Source: Physcomitrium patens (lineage: Eukaryota; Streptophyta; Bryopsida; Funariales; Funariaceae). From it: 64,000 nt of DNA. Positions 10,048-19,422 of this stretch are shown piece by piece (position 1 is the stretch's first letter; each line of letters starts with the position of its first letter). The notes under the pieces were generated by a model. The model saw only the letters and a list, made by a program, of their open reading frames with translations. It ran no database searches and was not told the DNA's origin. The position numbers were made by a program, and so were the translations under genes. The DNA lies in the NCBI RefSeq assembly GCF_000002425.4, contig NC_037254.1:8476144-8540143 (forward strand). Reading direction: 5' to 3'.

Positions 10048-10065
10048 TTCTAGAACCTTCTAGAA
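10048..10065 (+). promoter_or_regulatory. Heat-shock-element-like motif, four perfect alternating units
   Basis: The sequence TTCTAGAACCTTCTAGAA is TTC-nn-GAA-nn-TTC-nn-GAA. From established knowledge, three or more inverted nGAAn units form a heat-shock factor binding site. Further single nGAAnnTTCn dyads occur downstream in the LTR (for example agaatattct). It lies about 250 bp upstream of the TATA box. Heat response is inferred, not shown. Confidence 0.7.
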
Positions 10066-10304
10066 AGAAGTCTCTAGAAACTTTCAGAAGATTCCCTGAA
10101 TATTCTCTTAGAATATTCTTTAAAGATTTCCTAAAGATTCTTTGAAGATTCCCTAAATATTCCCTTAGAAGGCTCTAGAAGATTCTTAGAATATTCTAGT
10201 AGATTCTAAGAAGTTACTTGAGAAGCTTCCTAGCTCTTGGGTAGTAGCTCGAGAAGCTTCATAGTTCTTGGGAAGCTTCTTGATGCGCTTCCTTAGAACC
10301 ATAG

Positions 10305-10320
10305 GCCAATAGTATATATA
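10305..10320 (+). promoter_or_regulatory. C1 LTR core promoter: CCAAT and TATA box
   Basis: GCCAAT is followed within 3 bases by TATATATA. It is the only such pair in the LTR and sits about 160 bp from the LTR end, a normal U3 layout. The copy in the right LTR is at 14331-14346. Confidence 0.65.
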
Positions 10321-10499
10321 GGAGTCGAGGCTGAAGTGTTCTTCAGTCTCGACAACACATCTCTTGGAGTTCTAGCTCACCTTTCTGGTGTTGTTCTTGT
10401 ACTCATCTGTTTAATCTAGTTCTGCCACTTCTTCTTGAACTTCTTATTAGATTTCAAGTCTGTATTTTGTGTCCGTGACAGTTTGTCGAGATTACACTA

Positions 10500-10880
10500 A
10501 CTTGAGATATCACAGCTAGTTCTTTCTTAGTAGAGTGTGGATTACCCCTCTACTTGAAGGTATACTAACATTTTTTAGAGGTTGCGGATTACTCTCCTCT
10601 AAACTGATATTTTCTCAATCACAATATCAAAGCTTAGTTCTTTGAGGCAGAGAGTGGACTACCCCTTTCCTTGGAGATACTTGAGCGTTCTAAGGATTGC
10701 GGATTACCCTCTCTTGGACTGATATTAATTCCTTCTTTTTGTTTAGCATAGCTAGTAGAAAAGACTGTTAACATCGATTTCAGAGGTTTGCCTTCTTGAT
10801 AGAGTGCGGATTACCCCTCTTCTCGAAAGCATTGAGGCATTTTTAGAGGTTGCAGATTACCCTCCTCTAAAACTGAAATC
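10500..10880 (+). repeat. C1 leader: three hairpin-forming direct repeats
   Basis: Three diverged copies (about 10515-10612, 10634-10728, 10784-10880) share the order GTGnGGATTACCCCTC, a spacer, then TTTAGAGGTTGCGGATTACnCTCCTCTAAA. In copies 1 and 3 the second part can fold as an 8-bp stem (TTTAGAGG with CCTCTAAA). Copy 2 is weaker. Similar modules lie at 54008-54205 in C2 and near 48050 in C3. A primer-site relic of the TATCAGAGC type (here gatatcacagc) precedes them. A role in RNA packaging or translation is a guess. Confidence 0.75.
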
Positions 10881-10888
10881 GTTTAGTG

Positions 10889-10913
10889 TTTTTTTTTTTT
10901 TTTTTTTTTTTTT
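10889..10913 (+). repeat. Poly-T tract (25 T)
   Basis: An uninterrupted T run lies between the last leader repeat and gag of C1. Confidence 0.9.
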
Positions 10914-11015
10914 CTTTTCTCTGAGTAGGTTTTAGTGACAGGTAGTGCTACAATTTTCTCCAAGAGACTTAGCAATTTCTTCTTCTCTCAAAATTTTTCC
11001 ATCTATTCACTAAAT

Positions 11016-12064
11016 ATGGAAGTAGACCAGGTCATAGACAGTGCATCTCCACAAGTAGACAATAGAGTGGCAACTCTTGCAGATCTTCAAGCTCTTATGA
11101 ATAGTGTACGAAAGGAGATTGCATTTCTTCGCAATCCAAGTAAAGAACCTCAAATTGATCTAGTGACCGAAGAAGCTAGACGCGAAATTCATAGCCTACA
11201 ACAAGAGATTATTCGACTGAGAGAAGCAAGACATGTGTCACATACGATCCCTATAGATACTTCATGGATTAGTACGAAAGAACCAAAAGCGAGTATGCCA
11301 GACAAGTTTGACGGAACAAGAGCCAACTTCCGAGGTTTTGTGCAACAAGTACGGCTTTACCTACGCCTATATCCTTCTCGTTATCCGAATGGATTTACCC
11401 AAGTTACTTTCATAGGTACTCTTCTATCAGGGAATGCTCGCTCTTGGTTTGCTCCACTATTGGAGAAAGATTCTCCAATATTGTACGACCTAGAGGCTTT
11501 CATAGAGAGACTTACTGCTGCGTTTGGAGATAGCGATCAAGAAAGAGTGGCTGAAAGAAAGATACAAAATCTGCGACAAGGATCACGTTCTGCTGCAATC
11601 TATGCTGCAGAATTTCAACAGCTTACATGTGATCTTGATTGGAATGATAAGGCGTTCATGACACGATTTCGATATGGACTGAGAGATGATGTCAAGAACT
11701 TATTGATCACCATGCCTAAGGCGGATACTTTAGAAGAACTTATATCTCAGGCAATTATTTGTGACAACCGCCTCTTTGAATTACGACAAGAAAGACGATC
11801 AGGCTGGAGAAATGATGGAGCATTTGCTACATTTTCAAAAGGTCCAGAGAATCACTCCACAGATCCTGAACCCATGCAAATTGATGCGGTACGTTTCAAA
11901 CCCCTCACAGCTGAGGAAAGGAAGCGACGGTTTGAATAAAACTTGTGTTTATATTGCGGAGAAGCGGGCCATAAAGCTGTAGATTGTCGGAAGAAACAGA
12001 AGCCTCAAACAACAAGACTCAGGAGTACAAGCATGCAGGAAAACAAGGACGCCCAGCCACAATA
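11016..12064 (+). pseudogene. C1 gag
   Basis: The start is taken at the ATG giving MEVDQVIDSASPQV; the longer upstream frame has no ATG. Residues of the retrotransposon gag domain follow (PDKFDGTRANFRGFVQQVRL, then the region ending LRQGSRSAAIYAAEFQQL). After an in-frame TAA at 11937-11939 the same frame gives the zinc knuckle CLYCGEAGHKAVDC (C-x2-C-x4-H-x4-C). So the stop is a point mutation, and gag really ends at the TAG at 12062-12064. That terminal stop (DAQPQ*) is also present in C2 (DAQLQ*). Pol overlaps in the -1 frame. Confidence 0.88.
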
Positions 12065-12913
12065 GGGACCGTGCGGTTGGACATCTCAACATCCAAAATT
12101 AATCAAGGTCCCTTTCTCTCAGCTCAACCTTCAGATTGTTTTATGGTACCTTTACATCTGGGTATTCAAGAATTACAAGTCGATGCTTTATTAGACTCGG
12201 GTGCATCCGCTTGCTTTATAGATGAAGAGTTTGCCAAGCTTCACAATATTTCTCTTGTAAAGAAACTTAAGCCTGTCCATGTAGAAGTCATAGACGGACG
12301 ACCATTGTCTTCGGGCAATGTTATCCATGAAACTAAACCATTGAAGGTACGTCTTGAAAACCATGAGAGCAATATTGTGTTTAATGTTATCAAGACCCCT
12401 TCATGTCCTATCATTTTGGGACTATCTTGGCTTGATAGATATAATCCATTGATAGATTGGAAGTTGCAAAAAGTGACATTTCCAACAAACTATTTGAAGG
12501 TGGAATCTGCCAAGATAATGTCTAGAAACAAATCCTTGTTTATAGGTGCAAGGGCTTTCATGAAGGAAGTCAAGCAAAATACACCTCTTGTCATCTTCGC
12601 AACTCCGACTCGAGAAGATGCAACTCCGACTTTGGTTATTCCAAAGCAGTATGAAGAATTCAAAGATGTCTTTGAAAAGAAGATTGCTGATATGCTGCCA
12701 GAGCATCGACCCTATGACTATGCCATTGAATTGCAAGAAGGAGCACAACCACCTTTTGGACCAATCTACAATTTGTCGCTGACGGAGTTGACTGAGTTGC
12801 GGAAGTACATTGACGAGAATCTAGCCAAGAACTTCATGCGTCAACTCAATAAACGCCATTCTTTTTCAATTATAGATACCATCCGAAGCTTGACTTATGG
12901 AGTTTGTCAATGA
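11984..12913 (+). pseudogene. C1 protease and start of RT, fused by deletion to integrase sequence
   Basis: The frame is -1 relative to gag and overlaps its end. Protease carries the canonical ALLDSGASACFIDEEFA and the downstream PIILGLSWLDRYNP. The first RT block (PPFGPIYNLSLTELTELRKYI, then NLAKNFM) follows. At 12833-12837 the sequence jumps, through a TTCAT microhomology, into the integrase region, where it runs in the wrong frame and stops at 12913. About 2 kb encoding RT palm, RNase H and the integrase core are absent compared with C2. Confidence 0.88.
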
Positions 12914-13491
12914 TTAACAATTCGGCAGCTGAAGGATTGGTGAAGGAGCTTTCGCAGCTTCAAACTACATTGAAGCTTCAATTGTAAACTGCCCAAGAAT
13001 CTTACAAGGCGTCCGCGGACAAATTTCAGAATCAGGCACCTAAATTCACGATTGGAGACAAAGTTTGGCTGCTTCGACGAAATATTAAGACCAAGCGATG
13101 ATGTGATAAATTGGACTATCGGAGATTGGGACCATTTGTTATCCAGAAGCAGATCAATCCTGTAGCGTATCATCTGGAGTTACCAGCTACTATGAAGGTA
13201 CATCCTGTCTTTCATGTTTCTTTGTTGGAGCCTTATCGAGAATCGTCTTTTCCTGGAAGAGTACAATGTCCACCACCTAGCATAGAAATAGAGAACCACG
13301 AAGAATACGAGGTGGAAAAGGTCCTGGATTCACGGCAAAGACGGGGTAAATTAGAATACTTTGTGCATTGGAGCGGTTACGATATTAATGAACGAACATG
13401 GGAGCCGGCCAAAAATCTCGCGAATGTGCCACAAAAAGTACAGGAGTTTCATCGACGATATCCTGAGAAACCCAAGCCGGTTCGACGATAG
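12914..13491 (+). pseudogene. C1 integrase C-terminus and chromodomain
   Basis: From about 13105 the frame is open and gives the integrase C-terminal [17 protein letters not shown] segment with [13 protein letters not shown] chromodomain follows: [20 protein letters not shown], then [15 protein letters not shown]. The aromatic/acidic residues typical of plant chromovirus chromodomains are present. A TGA just upstream (near 13100) breaks the link to the integrase core. The frame ends with TAG at 13489-13491. From family knowledge, chromodomains steer integration toward particular chromatin. Confidence 0.85.
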
Positions 13492-13636
13492 CTTCTTACT
13501 GAAGCTTGCTCATCCAGAAAACAGAAAAGAGGAGAGAGCACCACCAAAATCCATAGTTGATGTAGTCATTCTCTCCAAGATAGCGTAGAGCTTTGTTAGT
13601 AGCCCAAGTTTGTTCTTATTGTTTTAGCCTTTGAAT

Positions 13637-13984
13637 ATGGATAGCCAAGATACTACACTTGTCATGTCATCTCAAGCAACTAGCTCACGAAGACGACCGC
13701 GAGATGAAGAACCGCCTACACCACGACGACGTCGAAGGATTCTGAGCAACAGATCGCTGGTGATTGTATTTGAGGTCGAGCCTGCCTACAATGGTCAGCC
13801 AGAAGGAGTGTTTGCAGGACAATTTCACAATGAAGACACGGAGGTTCATGCTTGGTCAGAAGTTGAAGGCGTGGGCCACTACCGTTGGCTTCAAGGACCA
13901 TTGAATCACTTCCCTCGTGAACAACAATTGGAGTTCATAGCAGAGGTTATGCGACAGATCTTTATTTTCTTGCGTTGGTATTGA
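13637..13984 (+). CDS. C1 extra ORF (aORF), 115 residues, open, unknown function
   Basis: The ATG at 13637 lies about 145 bases after the chromodomain stop and about 35 bases before the polypurine tract. The N-terminal third is serine-rich and then strongly basic (SSRRRPRDEEPPTPRRRRR), like a bipartite nuclear-localisation signal. The C-terminal two thirds hold LVIVFEVEP, then HAWSEVEGVGHYRWLQGP, then a probable amphipathic helix with EQQLEFIAEVMRQ. No signal peptide, membrane helix or cysteine motif is seen. The same ORF, at the same place, is recognisable in C2, B1, B2, B3, B5 (partial) and B6. In C1 it has no stop although gag is interrupted and most of pol is deleted. I do not recognise the fold. 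Confidence 0.82.
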   Translation: MDSQDTTLVMSSQATSSRRRPRDEEPPTPRRRRRILSNRSLVIVFEVEPAYNGQPEGVFAGQFHNEDTEVHAWSEVEGVGHYRWLQGPLNHFPREQQLEFIAEVMRQIFIFLRWY

Positions 13985-14019
13985 CTGACGATAACATTGC
14001 TTCTCGGAGACCTCGAAGC

Positions 14020-14034
14020 TAAAGGAGGAGGTGA
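14020..14034 (+). other. C1 polypurine tract
   Basis: AAAGGAGGAGGTGA abuts the right LTR. A matching purine tract lies at the same place in C2 (about 59279-59290). Confidence 0.8.
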
Positions 14035-14506
14035 TATTAGGGACATAGTCCTTAGACCTTTCTAGAGACAAGTTTCTAGAACCTTCTAGAAAGAAGTCTC
14101 TAGAAACTTTCAGAAGATTCCCTGAATATTCTCTTAGAATATCCTTTAAAGATTCCCTAAAGATTCTTTGAAGATTCCCTAAATATTCCCTTAGAAGGCT
14201 CTAGAAGATTCTTAGAATATTCTAGTAGATTCTAAGAAGTTACTTGAGAAGCTTCCTAGCTCTTGGGTAGTTGCTCGAGAAGCTTCATAGTTCTTGGGAA
14301 GCTTCTTGATGCGCTTCCTTAGAACCATAGGCCAATAGTATATATAGGAGTCGAGGCTGAAGAGTTCTTCAGTCTCGACAACACATCTCTTGGAGTTCTA
14401 GCTCACCTTTTTGGTGTTGTTCTTGTACTCATCTGTTTAATCTAGTTCTGCCACTTCTTCTTGAACTTCTTATTAGATTTCAAGTCTGTATTTTGTGTCC
14501 GTGACA
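14035..14506 (+). repeat. C1 3' LTR
   Basis: It is 472 bp. The first bases are tattag, where the left LTR has tgttag. The four-unit heat-shock-like motif is preserved perfectly at 14074-14091, and the CCAAT/TATA pair at 14331-14346. Confidence 0.95.
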
Positions 14507-14814
14507 CTTTATCTCGATTACGTCATCTTGAAGGTTGTGACAATCGTAATGTCTCATCCGACAGGTCAGCAAATGAAGGCTCTTGAGTCGAATCCATTGG
14601 TTGTTGGTTTTCCATCTCCTGAGCGTCACTACTACAAAAAAGCTATGAACAAGAATTGAAAGTAGAATGTTATCTTGCCTAGATGTTGTTTCTTTTATAA
14701 AGAAGGTTTTCATCTTGATTTTAATGGATGTCGTCGATGAAAAGCCTCCACTGCCTTTGGTGCATTTGCAAGATTCTTTATTGGCTCCCATGTGCATTCA
14801 CTAATACCATATCC

Positions 14815-15252
14815 GTGCCAATGAATAAGCTATTCTAATTTATTTCGACGCCGCCTTGAATCTAAGACTTCTTCTACTTTAAACTCTTCATTATTGTCCA
14901 CTTCTATAGGAGGAGGTGGAGCTTATCATCTTCTTGGTATGTCCACTGTCTTGTATGGTTCAAGAAGAGACACGTGGAATATTAGATGGATTTTCATTGA
15001 CTCCGGTAGATGTAAACGATATGCAACTGGATTGATTTGTGCAGAAATAAAAAATGGTCCCAGCCTTCGATAGTCCAAGTTGTCACAAGGACGAGTGGTC
15101 TTGATATTGCGATGAAGTAGCCATACCTTATCACCCAAGATGAATGATGGTTGTTCCTTTCGATAGACATCCGCATTGACCTTTTGTTGTTCTTGAGCCT
15201 CTTTTAACTTCGCCTTCATCGTTGCATGTAGCTCTGATAAACGAATTGCCAA
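14815..15252 (-). pseudogene. B1 integrase C-terminus and chromodomain
   Basis: The frame runs through a GDKVWLLHRNIKTTRPCDNLDY segment (split from the core), the [13 protein letters not shown] motif and two adjacent stops. A chromodomain then reads FKVEEVLDSRRRRNKLE, a stop, and IHWHGYGISECTWEP. The intact counterpart in B3 is at 62157-62585. The stops look like point decay rather than indels. Confidence 0.82.
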
Positions 15253-16716
15253 ATCTTTCGCAGCAGTATTATCAACTTTTGAAAAGTCAAAAGTATCAAG
15301 TCATGGATGATAACCATAATTAGCAAAGAAAGGTGTTTGTTTTGTAGAAGAATGTACCATGTTATTGTAAGCAAACTCTGCCAATGGCAAAAGAGTTGTC
15401 CAATCATCTTGTTGGTAATTAATGGTACATCTTAAATATTGCTCCAAAACTTGATTAACACGCTCCGTTTGTCCATCAGTTTGAGGATGGAATGTCGAAG
15501 ATAGTTTTATATCTACTTTAAGAATCTTGAAAAGAGTCCGCCAAAATCTTCATACAAATTGAGTTCCCCTATCTGATATAATATCTTTCGGTAATCCATG
15601 ATAGCGATAGATATTGTCAAGAAAGAGCTTAAGTGTTTCTACACCTGTGATAGATTTTATACATGGTACAAAATGTGCCATCTTGGTAAAACAATCTACT
15701 ATCACGAATATAGAGTCATAAGAACCTGAGATTGGAAGATCCATGATGAAGTCTATAGAAATAGAAGACCATGGTTGTTTTGGAATGGGTAATGGCTGAA
15801 GAAGTCCAAAAGGTCGATGACGAGGAGTTTTTGATCTTGAGCAAATATCACATGATTGTACAAAATCTTTAACTGCCTTCCACATTTGACGCCACCAGAA
15901 ATCCTTAGATATCAGCTCTAAAGTCTTATTATATCCAAAATATCCTGCTGCTGAGAAGTCGTGATGAGCTTGAAGAACACGTAAATGTGCTTCTCCTTTT
16001 GGAACATATAGGCATCCTTCAAAATAGAGTAGGTTGTTCTTGAATTCAAATTTAGAGGAATCATAAGATTTAGAAGAATTATTCTTGATATCATGAACAA
16101 GAGGTTCTGAAGACATACTTAATTGGACTTGCTTAAAAAAAGTTAAATTAACAATCAATGTTGATTTTATTGCTCGAAGATGAAATTGCTCCAACTTCAA
16201 GAGAACCATTCTTTGTTGCTCAAAAGCTACATCTCCTCCTTTTGGTACAAGATAAGAATGTCTAGACAAGGCATCGAACAAACCTTGTTGTTTTTTTGGC
16301 CGATAAGTGATGATGAACTCGAATCTTGATAAAGACATGCTCCAACGAGCTTGGCGATGATTTAATATGCGTGTTGACATAAAATATTCGAGGTTCTTAT
16401 GATCCATATATACGATAATTGGACTAGAAGCACCTTCTAGATAATGACACCATTCTTGAAAAGAATCCACAATTGCAAGAAGTTCTTTGTCGTGGATCTC
16501 ATAATTGATTTCTGCTGCTAAGCATTTTCTTAAATGAAAGGCTACTGGATGAAGTTTGTCATCTGTTCCCATTTGTGATAAAACCGCACCTAGAGCAAAG
16601 TCCGATGCATCTGTTTCCATAAAGAAAGGTTTGGAAAAATCAACACGATACAAGATTGGTGCAGAAACAAACGCTGTCTTCAAAGATTCAAAAGCAACTT
16701 CCGCTTCTTGATTCCA
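15253..16716 (-). pseudogene. B1 RNase H and integrase core
   Basis: RNase H text includes FFMETDASDFALGAVLSQ, YEIHDKELLAIVDSFQEW and VYMDHKNLEYF. The integrase zinc finger (HHDF...CDICSRSK) and the first two core acids (SIDFIMDLP and IISDRGTQF) lie in a 377-codon open stretch, 15550-16683. A TGA near 15547 then interrupts the core before the glutamate block, which is still readable as [14 protein letters not shown] in the region around 15450-15500. All of this shares the RT frame. Confidence 0.87.
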
Positions 16717-17700
16717 TTAGAGTTTGTCTTTACAAGTCAAACGTGTAAGTGGAACTACAACTCGAGAGAACTCTTTGATGAAGGTCCGATAGTAATTAGC
16801 AAATTTCAAAAAATATTGGACATCTCTTACCGTTTTTGGGATCTTCCAGTCTATAATAGTTTGAACTTTCTTAGGATCCATCATAAGTCCATCATTTGAA
16901 ATGATGTAACCTAAGAAATCGACTTGAGTAGTGTGGAACACACACTTTTCAATCTTGGCATAGAGTCTTGCATCTCTTAATTTTGGTAATATACGACAAA
17001 CATGAAGTTCATGTTCTTCTGGATTCTTAGAATAGATCATGATGTCGTCTAGATAACAGACCACAAAATCGTCCAAAAACTCTCAAAAAACATCATTCAT
17101 TACATGTTGAAAAGCTGCTGGTGCATTTGTAAGTCTAAAAGGCATGACGTTGTATTCAAAATGTCCATACCTAGTTCGAAACACAGTCTTCCATTCATCT
17201 CCTTCTTTGATGCGTACTAGATTGTATGCTCTCCAAAGATCTATTTTTGTATAGATCTTAGCTTGATTCAACTGATCAAAAAGTCCAAATATTAATGGCA
17301 GTGGATACTTGTTCTTGATGGTAATCTTGTTGAGTCCTCGATAATCAACATACATCCGCAATGATCCATCTTTTTTCTTCACAAATAGAATTGGAGCTCC
17401 TGGCGGAGATTTAGAATGGCATATAAAATTCTTGGCTAGATATTCTTCAATATACTCTTTGAGTTCAGCCAACTCATTTTGCGATAAATTGTAGATTGAT
17501 CTGAATGGAAATTGTACTTCTTCTTGAAGGTCAATTGAACAATCATATAGATGATGTTTCGAAAGTGTATCCACATTCTTTTTTTCAAATACATCTTGAA
17601 ATTCTTGATATTGGCTTGGAATACTACGTGAAGTCTTTGCACTGTTAGAAATAGGTGTGGCATAAATAATATATGGTGATTCTTTCATAGCAGCATGCAA
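16717..17700 (-). pseudogene. B1 reverse transcriptase
   Basis: The two open pieces are 17083-17700 and 16717-17076, separated by a TGA (probably a decayed TGG). Domain blocks are [20 protein letters not shown], the [13 protein letters not shown] block, [13 protein letters not shown] and the catalytic CYLDDIMIYSK. The connection with MDPKKVQTIIDW leads into RNase H. A frame change separates this from protease near 17780. Confidence 0.9.
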
Positions 17701-17777
17701 GAAAGTTTTTGTACGTATAAATACGGATTTAATTGAACTGGACTTATGACTCTCTACTTGATTAACTACATTGTTAG

Positions 17778-18332
17778 TTATACTTTTAGAAAAAGTAAGA
17801 GTTCAGAAATCCAATCTATTTGAGGGTTGTATTTTTTTAACCACGATAAACCTAAAATGATTGGATTAGAAGGAGATCTAATGATATTAAATACTACAAA
17901 ACTATTATGATCATTGATTATTACTTCTATAGAAAGTATTTGATGAGTAATATCTCCAGAAGACAATGGACGACCATCTATGACTTCTACATGAACAAGT
18001 TTAGTTTTCTCTACTAAAGATATGCTATGTCTTTTAGTAAATTCTTCATCTAAAAAACACGCTAAGGCTCCCGAATGTAACAAGGCAGAGACTTTGTAAT
18101 ATTTAGGTCCTAAAATAACATTTAATGTAAAACAAGGAGAGGGCTCTGAGGAGAGAATAGGATCTTTACTAGATGTTGTGCAAGGTTCCAACCGCACGGT
18201 CCCTATTATAGCTGGACAAACTCGTTTTCTGACATATTGTCTTCTTTCACAGCCATACTCCTCATTTTGTGATTGCGTCATTTCTTTGGACAATGTTGAG
18301 CAGTGTGCTTTGGTTCTCCACAATATAAACAT
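17778..18332 (-). pseudogene. B1 protease
   Basis: CPAIIGTVRLEP begins the pol frame. The protease site reads ALLHSGALACFLDEEF, so the catalytic Asp has become His in this copy (the family consensus, seen in C1, is LLDSGA). PIILGLSWLKKYNP follows. The frame lies -1 relative to gag, overlapping its end. The lost Asp and the frameshift at the RT side make it inactive. Confidence 0.87.
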
Positions 18333-19210
18333 AATCCTTTTTGACGACGATGAGTCTTTTTTTGCTTAGTAAGAGGTTTGAAACGTACTGCATCAATTTG
18401 TATATCCTCTACTTTCGAATGTATGTGTTGAAGAGGTGTTGGTGTTGCCATTGAATTATAGTAACATTGAGGTCCACTTCTACGGTTCTTAGATCGAAAT
18501 CTAAAAAGGTGATTGTCGTACTTCACAGCAAAGTCAATTGCTTGACTCAATGTTTGAAGATCAGGTAAGTTGAGCATTAATTTTTTTACCTCAATTGTAA
18601 TCCATAGAGAAATTGGCTAATAAGTACAGCATCATCCCACTTGATATCAGTTGCAAGTTGTCGAAATTGTGAAGCATATAACGTTAGTGATCGATTGCCT
18701 TGTCGTAAAATATGGATCTTATTGGTTGCAACACGAATTGCATCATGTTCTCCATACATGGATCGAAACTCCACCAAAAAAGCCTCTAGATTATCCAATA
18801 TTGGATCTCGTCATTCAAGAAAAGATGAAAACTACGATAGTACTGAACTTGAAAGAAGTGTACTAATGAATCTAACTGGCAATCTTGGAGTTGGATAGCT
18901 TTGGGATTGAAGTTCAATCATAAGTTACACTTGATTGATAAATCCTCGAAACTTGGATCTGATGCCTTCAAACTTCTCAGGTAGGACAATTCTTGGTTCT
19001 CTAACATTTGAAGGGCGTTCCACCATAGGAGAAAGGACATGGTTTGGTGCAGATGTTGAAGCAGCTCCAACCATTTCTATATCTTTACTTCCTGCCAATC
19101 TTTGTTGCTCTTTGTGGTGGTAAATTGAGTTGATGCATTGCAAGCATTAACTCCCTCAATTGCTCTTGCATTTGTGCCATTGCACTCTTCATTTCAACAA
19201 ATTCTGCCAT
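18278..19210 (-). pseudogene. B1 gag
   Basis: The start is taken at the ATG 19210-19208 (MAEFVEMKSAMAQMQEQLR). The order is a glutamine/methionine-rich N-terminus, the gag domain (VLPEKFEGIRSKFRGFINQV; HILRQGNRSLTLYASQFRQL) and the zinc knuckle CLYCGEPKHTAQHCPKK. Stops and indels fall near 18580-18600 and 18800-18930. The knuckle has Lys before His, where other families often have Gly. The protease-pol frame begins within its 3' end. Confidence 0.85.
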
Positions 19211-19388
19211 GATAACACTTAGAAGAGAGAAGATGTCTAATATCGCTCAAGAAAAATAGAAGAGAGGACTTGAAAATAAAGAAAATACTAAGGACAATAT
19301 CAGTTTAGAAGAGGGTAATTTGCAACTTCTAATATGCTTATATCTTATCAAGAAAAAAGGGTAATGCACTCTTAATCAAGATTAGATA

Positions 19389-19422
19389 AAGCTCTGATAT
19401 TGTAGGTGTACTCTTGTCAATC
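19389..19422 (-). other. B1 primer-binding site, displaced
   Basis: Read on the minus strand, AATATCAGAGC follows the 5' LTR after about 21 bases. It resembles the tRNA-iMet site TGGTATCAGAGC over its last nine bases. The same offset is seen in C2 (catatcagagc near 53980). Confidence 0.6.

Larger units (their letters stand above)
10009..10480 (+). repeat. C1 5' LTR
   Basis: It is 472 bp, tgttagag...gtgaca, and matches 14035-14506. The first 250 bp are crowded with GAA/TTC pentamers. CCAAT and TATA-like elements follow at about 10305-10320. Confidence 0.95.
10009..14506 (+). mobile_element. C1: internally deleted Ty3/gypsy chromovirus with intact LTRs
   Basis: Two 472-bp LTRs are flanked by cttta at 10004-10008 and 14507-14511. 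The order is LTR, displaced primer site, hairpin-repeat leader, gag, protease, the first part of RT fused to the end of integrase, chromodomain, aORF, polypurine tract and LTR. RT, RNase H and the integrase core are missing. The deletion junction is at TTCAT (12833-12837), which occurs at both break points in full-length C2. LTR differences are about 8-9 in 472, so the insertion is recent. It could only have moved with polymerase supplied by a relative. Confidence 0.93.
1177..14615 (-). pseudogene. B1 extra ORF (aORF) downstream of the chromodomain, split by A1 and C1
   Basis: The reading frame lies in three pieces: 14512-14615, 9790-10008 and 1177-1276. They are separated by C1 and A1, each flanked by a 5-bp target duplication. 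The pieces sum to 423 bases, exactly the length of the same ORF in B3. The frame starts with MENQQPMDSTQEPSF and has two internal TGA codons, probably decayed CGA. Its C-terminal half resembles the aORF of C1: a hydrophobic LVIV stretch, then a conserved aromatic/proline segment, then a helix-like basic end. It has no signal peptide or membrane segment, and I recognise no known domain. Its slot, after the chromodomain and before the polypurine tract, is where env sits in retroviruses, but it does not look like an envelope protein. Function is unknown. Confidence 0.8.

Noticed and set aside
10889..10913. Poly-T tract as a transposon tail
   Set aside because: It is internal to C1, between leader repeats and gag, with no insertion boundary.
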